NCBI RefSeq assembly: GCF_001540865.1
Contig: NC_033621.1
Location: 19,575,683-19,639,682, forward strand
Length of the DNA stretch: 64,000 nucleotides
DNA from: Ananas comosus
Lineage: Eukaryota; Streptophyta; Magnoliopsida; Poales; Bromeliaceae
Reading direction: 5' to 3'
How positions within the stretch are numbered: the stretch's first letter is position 1; every line of letters begins with the position of its first letter. The notes beneath the pieces are model-generated. The model did no database searches, was not told where the DNA came from, and saw only the letters and a program-made list of their open reading frames with translations. Positions 44,790 through 57,010 of this stretch are shown here, one piece after another. Made by a program: the position numbers and the translations under genes.

Positions 44790-45761
44790 CAGTCTTACGG
44801 AGCAGCGCCGAGTTACCGCCAGGAGGATAGATCGTCTGTGCCGCAGTCGAGTGAGCGGCGACAGCAGGCCCCGAGTGGCAGAGTTTATGCAGCTCAGGTG
44901 GAGGACTCTACGGCAGCCGACCGAGTGGTGGCAGGTATTACTTTGATTTCTGGCATTAGAGTTCGCACTCTTTTTGATACCGGTGCATCGCATTCGTTTG
45001 TTAGCCGAGCATTTGCACAGTTACACGGTCTAGAGTTAGGAGCGTTGTCTCAGGCACGAGAGGTACAGATCCCAGACTATGTGTTATAGGTTGCAGAGTG
45101 TTGTTGGTCGTGTCCGGTGCAGTTTGATTCTTGGATCATGCCCGCAGACCTGTTGGTGTTAGGGCAGCTGCAGGACTTCGACGTTGTGCTCGGTATGGAT
45201 TGGCTGGCGCGGTACTATGCTATGATAGACTGTGGAGTGAGGACTGTGACGTTTCGCGAGTCAGGCCAGGAGGAGTTTACTTTCAGAGGCTGTAGGAGCA
45301 CACTGTTTGCCACCTGGATATCTTCGGCGAGGGCTCGACAAATGCTGAGTAGTGGGTGTATCGCTTTCCTAGTGACAGTTGTGGAGGTACCTACGGCGGC
45401 GCCGGGACTCGAGGATATCCTAGTAGTCCGCGAGTTTCCGGATGTGTTTTCCCCTGAGTTGACGACGTTGCCGCCGGAGAGGGAGATTGAGTTTGTGATT
45501 AATGTAGTTCCTGAAACTGCACCAATCTCAAAGGTACCTTATCGGATGGCGCCGGCAGAGCTGAGGGAGCTAAAGGCGCAGCTGCAGGATTTGATGGATA
45601 GAGGGTTTATGAGACCCAGTGTTTCGCCTTGGGGAGCGCCAGTGTTGTTTGTGAAGAAGAATGATGGTTCACTTAGGCTGTGTGTGGATTACCGGGAGCT
45701 GAATAAAGTGACCATCACGAATAAGTATCCCTTGCCTCGTATTGATGATTTGTTTGATTAG
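44790..45761 (+). pseudogene. Pol: aspartic protease and RT fingers
   Basis: Same frame as gag. Protease active site FDTGASHSFVS with DTGAS at 44976-44990 and the flap-side partner [11 protein letters not shown]. The linker leads into [19 protein letters not shown], then [20 protein letters not shown]. Interrupted by TAG at 45087-45089 and ended by TAG at 45759-45761, just before the expected Gln of FDQL. Confidence 0.93.
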
Positions 45762-46817
45762 CTGCAGGGATCTTATGTCTTTTCGAAGATTGATCTCCAG
45801 TCAGGTTACCACCAGTTGAGGGTGAGGGCAGAGGATGTTCCCAAGACGACTTTTCGGACTCGGTACGTGCATTATGAGTTCACAGTGATGCCTTTTGGAT
45901 TGACGAATGTCCTTACCGCATTCATGGATTTGATGAACAGAGTGTTCAAGCCGTTCTTGGATAGATTTGTGGTAGTCTTCATCGACGATATCCTGATTTA
46001 CTCCCGGAGTGATGTTGAGCATGAGGAGCACTTGAGGACTATGCTACAGCTTCTGCAAGAGAAGAAGTTGTATGCCAAGTTGAAGAAGTGCGAGTTCTGG
46101 TTACAGGAGGTCGCTTTCTTGGGCCACGTGATATCGGCAGAGGGAGTAGCAGTCGACCCGAAGAAGATTGATGCGATTCGGGAATGGCCCAGACCGACGA
46201 CGGTGACAGAGGTGCAGAGTTTCTTTGGACTAGCAGGATATTACCGTCGGTTTGTGGAAGACTTTGCGAAGCTTTCCACACCCCTCACACGCTTGACGCG
46301 GAAGGGGATTCGTTTTGTCTGGAGCAACGACTGTCAGAGGAGCTTTGATGAGTTGAGATTGAGGTTGACGTCAGCTCCTATTCTTGCCCTTCCTGTTATG
46401 GGCGAAGGATTCGTGATCTACAATGATGCATCGCACAATGGACTTGGTTGCGTGTTGATCCAGCATGGTAGGGTAATTGCTTATACTTCACGGCAGTTAA
46501 AGGATTATGAGAAGAATTACCCTACGCATGACTTAGAGCTTGCCGCGGTGGTTTTTGCTTTGAAGCTTTGGCCGCACTACTTGTACGGCGAGCACTACGA
46601 GGTTTTCACCGATCATAAAAGTCTCAAGTATCTGTTCACACAGAGGGAGCTGAACCTGAGGCAGCGCCGGTGGTTGGAGTTACTGAAGGACTATGACATT
46701 AGTATTCAGTATCATCCCGGCAGGGTGAATGTGGTGGCAGATGCGTTGAGCAAGAAAGCAGTGCAGAGCCTGAGTTTGACGATCACTGAGCAGAGACCCC
46801 TACTCGAGGAGCTGTAG
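45762..46817 (+). pseudogene. Pol: RT palm and RNase H
   Basis: RT continues with [22 protein letters not shown] and the catalytic FIDD (45978-45989), the FxDD form of YxDD usual in gypsy elements. Then come the thumb ([18 protein letters not shown]) and RNase H: DASHNGLG at 46425, [10 protein letters not shown] and VVADALSKK. Ends at TAG 46815-46817. Confidence 0.94.
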
Positions 46818-47744
46818 CGGCTGGGACTAGAGATAATACCCCCTGGTTCTACGGCGAGGCTGACATCTCTAGTTTTGCAGCCCACTCTGTTGGATATGAT
46901 CCGAGAGAAAAAGAGTGGAGATCCGTACTTGTTGAGGATTAGAGAGCAGCTAGACAGGGGGCAGGCTGAGGGTTTTGCTTTAGACAGTTCGGGAGTATTA
47001 CGGTACAGGGACCGACTGTGTGTGCTTGTGGATTCAGAGATCCGAGCAGACATTCTGAGAGAGGCTCATTGTTCTCCTTATACGGTTCACCCTGGAGGAA
47101 CCAAAATGTGTAAGGATTTAAAGGCACAGTTCTCGTGGCCTGGAATGAAGAGAGACATTGGCAGATATGTGGCTCAATGTTTGACTTGTCAACAGGTAAA
47201 AGCTGAGCATCAAGTGCCTGCTTGCAAGCTTCAGAGTCTGCCAGTGCCAGAGTGGAAGTGGGAGTACATCACGATGGACTTCGTCGTTGGATTGCCTAGA
47301 GCACAGGGTGGCTATGATGCTATTTGGGTTATAGTGGACAGACTGACCAAGTCTGCTCACTTCCTACCGGTTCAGACTACTTGGTCCAGAGAGAGACTCG
47401 CGCAGCTATACTTGGATGAGATCGTCAGGCTGCACGGCATGCCAGTATCGATCGTATCAGACCGATACCAGAGGTTTGTGTCGCATTTTTGGAGGAGTTT
47501 ACAGACAGCTTTGGGGACTCAGTTACATTTCAGCACTGCTTTTCTCCAACAGACAGATGATTAGTCAGAGCGGACCATTTAGACTCTAGAGGACATGCTG
47601 AAGGCATGCGTCCTGAACTTTGGAGGAGGGTGGCATCGACATTTGAGACTAGCAGAGTTTGCGTACAACAACAGCTATCAAACGAGCATTCAGATGGCTC
47701 CGTTTGAAGCATTGTATGGACGCAAGTGTCGATCCCCGTTGTTT
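46818..47744 (+). pseudogene. Pol: integrase
   Basis: HHCC zinc domain (AHCSPYTVHPGGTKM ... CLTCQQVK), then the DDE core: MDFVVGLP and VSDRYQRFVSHFW. The usual SDRD is SDRY, so the residue after SDR is changed. Stops at 47562-47564 and 47580-47582 fall within the DGQSERTIQ-type segment that carries the catalytic Glu. [20 protein letters not shown] follows, then TGA at 47745-47747 in place of Trp. Confidence 0.92.
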
Positions 47745-47747
47745 TGA

Positions 47748-48317
47748 AGCGATGTGGGTGAGAGGAGGACACTTGGGCCTGAGTTGTTGCTAGAGGCTGA
47801 GGAGAAGGTGAGAGTTGTTCGACGACACCTTCTGACAGCCCAGAGCCGACAGAGGAGCTACGCCGATACCAGGAGACGAGACTTGGAGTTCCAGGTTGGA
47901 GATCATGTGTTCCTTAAAGTCTCGCCGTCCAGAGGGATACACCGATTTGGAGTACGTAGAAAGCTCAGTCCACATTTTGTTGGCCCATTCGAGGTATTGG
48001 AGCGAGTCGGACCGGTGGCATACAGGATAGCTCTACCCCTGCGACTTGCGGGCATCCACGATGTTTTCCACGTCTCAGCTTTGAGGAGATATGTTTTCGA
48101 TCCTTCTCACATGATTGACTTCACTCCACTCGAGATTGGCGAGAATCTGAGATATGAGGAGCGACCGTTGCGGATTCTTGCTCGGGAGACGAAAGAATTG
48201 CGCAACCGGGTCATTCTGTATGTGAAAGTGCAGTGGAGCAATCACGAGGAGCGGGAGGCGACTTGGGAGCCTGAGACGGTGATGAGGGAGGCCTATCCCT
48301 ATTTGTTTGATGCCTAA
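47748..48317 (+). pseudogene. Pol: integrase C-terminus with chromodomain
   Basis: Open to TAA 48315-48317. Contains FQVGDHVFLKVSP, GPFEVLERVGPVAYRIALP and DVFHVSALRRY (integrase C-terminal GPY/F region). Then, from about 48150, comes a chromodomain with VKVQWSNHEEREATWE. Chromodomains direct chromovirus integration to methylated histone H3K9 chromatin (family knowledge). Confidence 0.92.
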
Positions 48318-48356
48318 GCATAGGTACGTTTCAGTTTCGCGGACGAAACTTTTTGT

Positions 48357-48368
48357 AGAGGGGGAGGA
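48357..48368 (+). promoter_or_regulatory. Polypurine tract
   Basis: AGAGGGGGAGGA directly before the 3' LTR start; primes plus-strand DNA synthesis. Confidence 0.88.
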
Positions 48369-50553
48369 TGTGAGATCCCTGGTGTACAGCTGTGGAGGCT
48401 TGTCAGCAGCTCTGGAGAGTGTCGGGACAAGTCCGAGTCGCGTTGGCGTCAAATAGACGCAAAACGGACTCCGTGCGACGCGAGGGCAGCTTATAGCGAA
48501 GAAATCTACAAAACAGCAGATTTCTCTGCTTGCTGTACCGGTACAACTAGCGTGGCTGTATCGGTACAACCAGCTGCTCTCGGGTTGGCCCTTGTACCGG
48601 TAAAGTAGCCCGTGTACAGGTACAAGAGGGTAGGTATTTATCCCTCGTTTGTATCACCGACTCTCCCTCTCTCTATATAGGATGGTGTTGAGCTGAGAGA
48701 GAGAGACTTCTTGCTTCTTCTCTTCTCTCTCTAGGCTCGTTTGAGGAAAAAGCTCGGTTGGAAGGTTTGTCGCCGACGTCGCGCCGCGGGACCGTTCGAG
48801 CACACTTTTGACGTCGGGGTAGCACGAGGAGGCCGCGCGAGCGTGGGTTTTCACCGTTCTTGCTGTCGCATCAGGACTTGGCGTTGTCGAGGTGGGTAAT
48901 TTAGCATTTCCATTTGTTTTTGGGCAAGTTCTTATACTTCGAATTCAAGTGATGCTGTTTTGCTGAAATTCATCGTCGACTGTTAGTATTTCAGCTCGTG
49001 CTCGACGCTGGAGCATCGGATTTCAACGAGACTTTGTTTGCTGGATTCAGGATTTTGAGAGGAATCCACGAAGTCCTTATTTGCGGGATTTGGTAAAGGT
49101 TAGCTTGGTCGAAGCTCCATTTTACTCTGCTGTTGTGAATTTTGGACTGAATTGAGGATTTTCGATGTTTATAGTTGGAAATAGCTTGATTTCGGGACTT
49201 GGACTTTCTCAGTCGATCTAGCAGGTTGTTCCGCAGCCGAGGGAGTTCCGTGTTGCCAGGGATTAGCGACCGAGGTGGGTTACATCGGTTTTGACTTCTA
49301 AGTTCTAATCGTCGACATGTATAAATTTCGATTTTTGGTATAATCTATTCTAGCTCGAATTCATGGATTATATTATAGATTGCAAATCTGAATTAGGAGC
49401 ATGTGGTATTAAATTGAGTAATTTATACATGTTGGACTTGGAATTGGAATTAGGAGAAAACCTACGATTTGGACCTGTCACTTGTTTAAACTGCCTGATT
49501 TAGCTCTAGGAGCCGTTATAAAATTGTACTGTCGCAGTATCCTCGAGACGAGTACTCCAGATAGTTTAGCATACATTTACACTCGTGCTGGTACGCCGAG
49601 TGGATTTTTACAGGATCGTTTGGGCTGTTCCGAACTATTGGGTGCCGTCAGGTTGACGGTGGACCCGAATCGCCTTTTTGGCGACAGATTGTGCCAAGGG
49701 CACATGAACGGTTGGTTGTTAGACCAGTTAGAGTCGGTTACTTGACTTAGGCTTTTCAGAGCCTGTTTGAGCTCGACAGAGATATGCTGCATACTCGGTT
49801 GGGTAGCGCCCACGAGTGCCAATCCGGAGACGGGCTTTGTGCTTTTGCGTTGGTGTCGCTCATGCCGGTTGGACTTGCTCTCCACGGACCAGTTAGTGTG
49901 GAGGTAGCTGGATAGTCGCAACTGGGCAGGGACGGGTGTATTCACAGTCCCCGGGACGGGTATGTTTACAGTCCCGATTGGATTGGGTCAGTTTTGACAT
50001 TTCCTACAGTTGGTTAGCTTAGAGCAGGATGGTGTAGTGACTAGTAGCTGTAGAGTTCGTTCCAACATTTTTACTTTTACCATTGCTCGCTTCTGTAGAC
50101 TTAGTGGGTGGACCGATGTTGTTTTGGGCGGCACCCACTAAGGACTACTTGTTTTTACAGTAGTTCTCACGCCCTGTTGTTACCCCTGTTTTGCAGAGCC
50201 ACAGGTTTCGGCTGCTGCGCCTTCCGCGGATCAGGATCGAGACAAGGGCGTCGTGAGTTAGAGCCCTACCCGCCGAGCAGAGCTAGAGGCACCCTACAAC
50301 AGGTAGTTGTTTTATTTCGAGCTTATGTACATGGTACTTAACTCGCCAGTGTGAGTAACTCTGTATTTTGATTTTTGAACTATGTATATGAAGCTCAGTT
50401 TGTTTAGCTCTTGCTATTCTAGTAGCTCTCTACTACTGTTCGTAGTAGTGTATGATTTACAGGTACATCAATCGCTTCGTATACAGGAGAAACTCCTTTG
50501 TATACGGCGGGTTCGTCGGTGTGCCCGGGGAACGAGACATCCGGGGCGTGACA
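48369..50553 (+). repeat. 3' LTR of Tekay element
   Basis: 2185 bp, near-identical to the 5' LTR apart from small deletions (near 48560 and 48640) and scattered substitutions. Confidence 0.95.
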
Positions 50554-50869
50554 ATCTATACTCTTGATCTTGATTACAAAACTCCTATAATCACTTTTTA
50601 AAAAATATTCATTTTCAGCCGTTCATTTTCATGTCCACTTGATGGACAAAAGAATAATACCGAAAAAATATGAAATTTAGTTTTTAGATATTTCAAGTGG
50701 TATAGATCATGTTCAACGGTGTCAATCATTGATTTGGAGGCTCCATCATCGAAAACAAATGGATGACAATACAATAGAGCCCGTTTGTTACCGATAGCAT
50801 TCTAGTTCAACTATATATATATATATATATATATAACTATATATATATATATAAATAATATAATATATA

Positions 50870-51088
50870 ATTAGGTTCCTACACTATAGCCCAAGAATTG
50901 AGCTGATTAGATTTTCGGTCTTAGAAGACATGTGCGGCGTAGAGATGTAATAGTCTTCTAGGTGTAGTAGGTGGTTGGTGAATAGTTAAATCATACGGCA
51001 TGAAAATGGTCAAATGGTAGTGTAGATCCTAACAACTGAAAAATCTTCAATACACCAAGCGCGGCTTGCTATCAGTATAATAGGCCAT
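50870..51088. mobile_element. Short MITE-like element in TA tracts
   Basis: Left AGGTTCCTACACTATAGC and right GGCTTGCTATCAGTATAATAGG are partly inverted. TA tracts on the left side. The core (GGTAGTGTAGATCCTAACAA) resembles family A cores. Confidence 0.4.
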
Positions 51089-51342
51089 AACGGGCCGGGC
51101 TCTAGATGCCCTCTCTCTCCTCAAATATGACTCGATCTCTCGCTAGCCCGCGCGAGCTCAGTCCCACATAGTCGGTGATCTCTCTCCTGACATCCCGGGT
51201 TCTCGCTCCACCAGGATTCTCATCCTCTCTCTCCAGGAACCAAAGATCCCCCCCCTTCTCTCCTCTCTATAATAATATACTATATATATATATATCATAT
51301 ACTATAGATATATATAGTATATATATATAATATATATATATA
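51089..51342. repeat. CT-rich and TA-rich simple sequence
   Basis: CTCTCTCC-rich sequence (51109-51270) then irregular TA repeats. Confidence 0.8.
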
Positions 51343-51932
51343 AGCTAGGGTTATTATATACTTTTATGAGTATAGAACCTTTCGTACTCATAAGTTGTTT
51401 TCGATGATGGAGCTTCCAAATCGATGATCAACTCTATTAAATATGATCTAGAGTATTTGAGACTTGTAAAAAATAAATTTTGTAATTTTTCGAAATCATA
51501 ATAAAGTCTATCAAGCGGGTATAAATTGAACTTTTCGAAATCATAAAAAAGTCTATCAAGCGGGTATAAAATGAACAGTCAAAATCAAACGGCATCCTAA
51601 AAATGGATGATCTGATTCTTCAATTTAAGATCAGAGTTTTTGATCTTTATCTGGATAGTCAATAGAATTTTCTATTAAAAATTCAATCTATTACAATTCT
51701 TTTACACCGTCAAACTAGTAAGCATCCCGTACCGGCATTAAAAATTATCAATTTTGTGACATTTTGATCGTAGGGTAAATGATGTCGAAACATTATGAAA
51801 TTTGATTTCTAAAAGTTTTAAATGTTCTAGATAATATTTAACGGTATGGATCATCGATTCGGAAGCTCTATCATCGAAAACGACTTATGAGAACGAGGAT
51901 GATCGTATTCATAAGAGTATAGTAGACGGACT
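51343..51932. mobile_element. Family B MITE with internal duplication
   Basis: Matches 329-875. A block of about 43 bp (TTTCGAAATCATAATAAAGT onward) is present twice at 51493-51578. Confidence 0.82.
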
Positions 51933-52052
<120 letters not shown>

Positions 52053-52824
52053 CACACACACAGGCCTATGTATTATGTACTTTGATTATATGCACATAGT
52101 GTTTAGGTTATTGGACGATATTTGCTGGCCCATAAGACTAAACTAGCAAAATCCTACCTTAGTTACTCTATCTCTCCCTCTCTTTTACTTGCTCTCTGAG
52201 TCGCTTCTCCTAAATTTCTAATCTCTCTCACCTCCTTCTACCTAAAAATTCTAGTTTGATATGATTTTATTTTCATAATAATAAAAAGGACATTGGTTAT
52301 TTGATTGAAAAAATATATAAATATATTCTTATGGGAAAAAAATTATTATGTTTATCCAAAATTTTGATTTTAGTTATATATGATTGGATAGTTTAGTCTA
52401 ATACTCATTTATATAATTTATTTATTTTTTGACTGTACATATGAAAAAAAATAATACGGAGATTGAAGGTGAAAGAAAAGACATGCAAGATTGGAAGAAA
52501 AATATGAATAGATATATCAACTCATAAATTATTTTTCTTATTATTATAATATTGTATTTTATTTATTTATTTTGTATGTTGAACTATTAGACATATATCA
52601 AATTTTAGATAATGTTTCATAAAAATTAAGCTATAGATTATATGATGTTAAGAATTTCAATTGGCTCGGCTCAAGCTCGTTCGACTCAAAATTAATCTCG
52701 CTCGAGCTCGGCTCGAATTAATTTCAAGCTGAGCTTGAGCCTAAATTTAAGCTTGAAATTAGTTTCAAGCCAAATTTGAGCTAAGCTCGCTCATGCTCGG
52801 CTCGTTTCCATCCCTACCCTTATT

Positions 52825-53432
52825 GCAGGTAGCTTCTTGCTATTTATAAAATTTCCGTGGGTCTTCAATTTGCCTGCGGATATTGAACGGTTTATTTCAT
52901 GGAGAGTGCTCTGATCACTTTCTTATTGGTTACGAAATCGCTCCCTATCTTTCCAACCGTTCTTGTCCCAAATTTATTCGTCTTTAGACGTTCTTTCTCC
53001 ACTTCTGATGCATTATGTGTCATCTTAATTTCTATTTGTCTATGTGAGTCAAATGCATGAGCCGAGCCGACTACTAGCTAGCGCCATATTTTTGTTGAAC
53101 CTACAGATATATAATATAAGTCTCTATAAAAAGAGTATAATTGTGGAATTTTATTCATATAATTGGATAAAATCTATGTTGAACCAAACTTACAAATAAT
53201 ATATTTCTATATATTCTAAAATATTATTAAACAAAAATGAATCCGCAAGACAAAAATTCTATTATGAGAATACATTTTTTGAAAAGTTAATTCTCAATAA
53301 AAATCTTTCAATTCTGTAAACCAAAGAAAGCCCTAACAGTGTTTTGAGCAAGCCCAATTTAGATAAACTTTATTTTCCCTCCTCAAATTAATATATAATA
53401 ATACTTGTGTAGATTTTGTGAAAAAAGTGGCA
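52825..53432. other. Intergenic AT-rich sequence
   Basis: No gene or element termini recognised between the hAT duplication and the SINE. Confidence 0.5.
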
Positions 53433-53449
53433 TGCATGTCATTTTTGTT

Positions 53450-53620
53450 TTTTTTGTTTGTTTTTGTTTTTTTTTTTTTAAGAGATAGGTAGCATGCAAT
53501 CTGCTTTGTTTATTTCATTTAGAAATAAACTTAGCTAGAAATGTGAATCAACTAAGATTCGAATTTGAGAGCTCGGGTACCAACCATCAAGCCTTTTGCC
53601 ACTTGATCTAGGACGGCCGG
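53450..53620 (-). mobile_element. tRNA-derived SINE, full copy
   Basis: Best-preserved copy. On the minus strand: head CCGGCCGTCCTAGATCAAGT, A-box-like AAGTGGCAAAAGG, B-box-like ATTCGAATC, then body and A-rich tail. Perfect 17-bp target duplication TGCATGTCATTTTTGTT (53433-53449, 53621-53637). Such length and the A tail fit LINE-driven insertion. Confidence 0.92.
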
Positions 53621-54116
53621 TGCATGTCATTTTTGTTGATAGTCATTTGTCCTCGATATACTAGAATTTGCGTCCAAAATAATTTAATATATATACTTTA
53701 CATGTATTTTGGGCAGAGAGATATTTTGGTTAGATTTTTAAAAATTCTTAGTGAATTTGTAAAATCTAAAAAAAGTGGTTGAAATTGCAAAATCTCAAAA
53801 ACTAATTGACTTTTAACGAAAAAGTCACAAGGTTTAAAAATACATTAATATTAAGATATTAAATAGTAATAAAAAAATCAACGGATTTGTCGGTAATAGG
53901 TAATTTACGAAATCTAATATTTTTTATACTAGACCTTTTAAATATATCCTTCATTTATTTTATTTAAATTGTTTTAAAAGTTTTCACTCTAATTGTTTTT
54001 TTTTTTTTCCCCATATATAGCTTTACAAAATATTTTAATTATTAGCTACTTCTATACCTCTCTTATGATCTATTTTATTCTATTTTTGAAGCAAGTTTAT
54101 TTATATATTTTAATTA

Positions 54117-54664
54117 GAATGAGGCTACTCTACTATCTATAATACCGGAGCTCCAGTACTATAATCTCTTTCTTATCTTAAGTATTCAAATAAATGATCC
54201 ATACTGTTAAATATGATCTAGGGTTATATGAAGTTTTTTAAAAAAAAAATAATTTTTTTCGACATCGTTTACTTAGTAAGTAAATGATGTCAAAATGAAT
54301 AGTAAAAATTGAACAATTCTTAAAATTTAAAGATATAACATTTGAATCAAGATTAAGGATCCTTACCTTGATCTATAGATAGTTTAAAGTATTGTGTATC
54401 AAAATTTGAATAATTTTAGATTATTTTATACCATTAAATTACAAACTCGTCGTAATAGCCATTAAAAATTAATAATTTTGAAATGATTTACTCACGAAGT
54501 AAACTATATCGAAAAGATAAAAAATTTTATCTCTAAAAACCTCAAATATCCTAGATTATATATAGTTTTAATGGATTTGATTGTTGATTTGAATATTTTA
54601 ATATTGAAAATATAAGATTATAATACTGGAGCCCCGCTACTACAGACAGTATCGGAGCCTAACT
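54117..54664. mobile_element. Long foldback MITE (family E)
   Basis: Ends AGGCTACTCTACTATCTATA and, reversed from the right, AGGCTCCGATACTGTCTGTA. Arms GGAGCTCCAGTACTATAAT and ATTATAATACTGGAGCCCC pair. Same general design as families B-D but diverged. Confidence 0.75.
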
Positions 54665-55384
54665 CTTTTTATTACTTTATTTCTTGTTTTTTAAATATTA
54701 ATGGTTTTACAAATCTATGTGGTGGTTAATTTACTAAATTTTATTGCAACAAATTTTCTACAGCAGCGGAATCGTGCCGGCACTTGACTATATTTTAATT
54801 TTTATTTGAGTCAATATAACACAATAAAATTGCTGTTTGGATACTCAATCATTAATGTGGTAGGAATATATGGATGGAAGTGTTAGTGTTGAACACATGC
54901 TTGGACTTTTTTCAGGTCCAAAGGAAAAAATTTACAATTTTTCAATGTTTTAACAATGTGATGATTCGGACAGTTTAATCAGTGACTCAGTTCATAAAAC
55001 GGTTTTAGTTTAAGTCTTTGAATCCGATAAGCCAAAGATTAGTTTTGAGCCATTCGAAATGACAGCTCAACCAGCGAACCAGTAAACCGATTCGGTTCTA
55101 AACAAACCAACTATATTCTTTTTAAGTTTTAATTTTTTCTTCGCTACTGCAATTTTCTATTTTATTTATGATGGAATTTTGCTGATTTTATTTTTATAAG
55201 AGAAATAAAATTTGATTAAGTCTGATACCAAAATAATAGTATGTAAATATTTTTCTATATAATAAGTTAAAAATAATTAAATATTTGTGACATCATGCTA
55301 ACGTCATTGGTTCAACATTTGTTTCAACATGTAATAGCCGTTGAACTATAGTATAAACTAATGATATAAACACTGTTTTCTAAC

Positions 55385-55657
55385 AGTTTAAGTTTTTAGA
55401 GTACAACGGTTGTTTTTACATGGTCTTGAGTTCGACTCACGCAATACTCCTAGCATTATTAATTTCCTCCACATTATGCGCCTTGCAAATATATATTTTT
55501 ATATTTAAAATTCTTCCTTGTAAGGTCCATGACGTGGACTTGTATTAAATAGAAGGAAATCATTAATAATGCTTAGAGCATTGCATGACTCTAATTCAGA
55601 ACCTCCTACGTACTTTGATACCATATGAAATAACCGCTGTACTCTAAAATCTTAACC
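55385..55657. mobile_element. Foldback element, about 270 bp
   Basis: Left AGTTTTTAGAGTACAACGGT pairs with right ACCGCTGTACTCTAAAATCT. Pairing goes on through GAGTTCGACTCACGCAAT / ATTGCATGACTCTAATTC and GCATTATTAATTTCC / GGAAATCATTAATAATGC. No coding. Confidence 0.75.
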
Positions 55658-55840
55658 TACTAGAGAATGATATTTATATATTTTTATATTTGACGGTCCT
55701 CAATCGAGTAACATTTTCGGATCATTCTTTGACCCGAGATACAAAATATTGTAATATTTTTGGTTTAGTCAAATACGTTGAGCTCAGCTTGAGGTACTAG
55801 AGTCCAACTGCTAATTAGCGGACATAATTGACTATTTGGA

Positions 55841-55841
<1 letters not shown>

Positions 55842-55888
<47 letters not shown>
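55842..55888. repeat. Poly(A) tract with (AAT)n
   Basis: About 47 A residues then ATAATAATAATAAT. I found no retroelement body ahead of it. Confidence 0.95.
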
Positions 55889-55890
<2 letters not shown>

Positions 55891-56016
55891 ATAATAATAA
55901 TAAAACAGTTTTGCCGGTATATGTCTGGTGTATGTGAACTACTTTCGTGTAGAAGAAATAAAGTCCAAGTCAGAATAAGGAGTAAAGCTAAAATATTTTT
56001 AAAAGTAAATTAGATA

Positions 56017-56025
56017 ATTTACTTT
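56017..56025. repeat. Target duplication ATTTACTTT (left)
   Basis: Identical to 59833-59841; 9 bp, as made by Mutator-like transposases. Confidence 0.9.
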
Positions 56026-56404
56026 GGCCTTTTTGCATAAAAAATTCACTTATTTTGAGTTTTTGCAAAATGGGGCCACCTTTTTCGTTTTTGCAGATTC
56101 GGTCCGCTTTTTCAGCAAACTGACCAAAATACCCTTATTACTTTTTCTCTTTCCTCTTTCTCTCTCCTCTTCGTTCTCTCGTTCTTTTTTTTTTTCGCCG
56201 AAAAAAAAAAAGCGAAGGCCAGGCGGGCGCGCCGCCGGAGCACCGCCAGGTGGGCTCTTCTTCTTCTTCTTCTTCCTGCAGGAGCAATTTTTTTTTTCTC
56301 TTTTTCTTTTTCTTCTTCTTCTTCCTCTTGCTGGAGCACCTTTTTTTTTTCCCTCTTCTTCTTCTTCTTCTTCTTCTTCTTCTTCCTGTAAGAGCACGGG
56401 GCGC

Positions 56405-56645
56405 GCCACGGCGACTTCCGGCCTCGCCAAGCGGCGTCCACCCGGCGGCGTTCTACAGGAAGGGGTCGGCATCGGCGACCGCGAACGCTTTGGCGAGGGT
56501 GGGGGCCTGCGGGAGGCGGGCGGCGAGGTGGAGCGGGGTGTCGCAGCCGGGGATGTCGCGCCTGTTGAGTGTGGCGGTCACGCGCGCCGCCCGGGGCTCC
56601 GCTCGGGCGGCGTCGGCCGCCGTCGCGATCTCCGACGGCTGCTTC
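56405..56645 (-). pseudogene. Ankyrin-protein fragment in left MULE arm
   Basis: Reverse strand, diverged copy of the fragment at 59285-59545. The plus strand reads GGCGAGGTGGAGCGGGGTGT, the complement of the TPLHL-coding part. It is disrupted by substitutions and by a stop in the repeat region. Confidence 0.75.
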
Positions 56646-56794
56646 TTCTTCTTCGTAATGGTGTAATGGTGTACGCGGGCCGGTGCACGCAGCGGCGGCG
56701 GGCGGGCACGCGGGCGCGCTGCGACTGCTTCTTCTTCATCGTAATGGTGTAATGGTGTAATTACACTTTTAATGGTGTAATGGTTACACCATTA

Positions 56795-56795
56795 N
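56795..56795. other. Single N (assembly join)
   Basis: The N lies where the MULE interior (ACACCATTA) changes abruptly to unrelated sequence. Partner of the N at 58329. Confidence 0.9.
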
Positions 56796-56969
56796 CGTTG
56801 GTACGCCGTGCAAATACAAAGGAGACTCTGCTCGAGTGGACAGAGAAACTTTGTATTTGTAGCGGGTCTGTACGTCGCGTGGGCCAGGTTGAAAAAAAAA
56901 AAAAAAATGGCACGTTTTCCGCAACTCTGTTTTTTAAAAGGCTTTTAAAATCGGCCCCGGGGCGTGACA
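56796..56969 (+). mobile_element. LTR 3'-end fragment
   Basis: Ends CGGCCCCGGGGCGTGACA, very like the tip of the solo LTR 35684-38343. The left side is cut by the N. Confidence 0.5.
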
Positions 56970-57010
56970 TCTATGGTCAATCTAGCTAGTATATACATAT
57001 TAATAACCAA

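Larger units (their letters stand above)
40981..50553 (+). mobile_element. Complete Tekay-type Ty3/gypsy chromovirus element
   Basis: 9573 bp. LTRs 40981-43197 and 48369-50553 (TG..CA). Perfect target duplication ATCTA (40976-40980, 50554-50558). PBS TGGTATCAGAGC at 43206, matching initiator Met tRNA; polypurine tract AGAGGGGGAGGA at 48357. Domain order gag, protease, RT, RNase H, integrase, chromodomain, all in one frame, is that of Tekay/Del chromoviruses (family knowledge). The frame holds seven in-frame stops, so it cannot move on its own. The LTRs differ by a few indels and substitutions, so it is fairly young. Confidence 0.95.
40699..50812. mobile_element. Family D MITE split by Tekay element
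   Basis: Left half 40699-40980 and right half 50559-50812 together match 26455-26992: GCTAGAATGCTATCC at the left and GATAGCATTCTAGTTC at the right are inverted. The halves rejoin at ATCTA, the duplication of the inserted element. Confidence 0.85.

Noticed and set aside
56024..56752. 242-residue frame rich in Phe/Ser/Arg and its Lys/Glu-rich antisense
   Set aside because: Produced by TTC/GAA simple repeats and GC-rich captured DNA in the MULE arm; the ankyrin reading is on the other strand.
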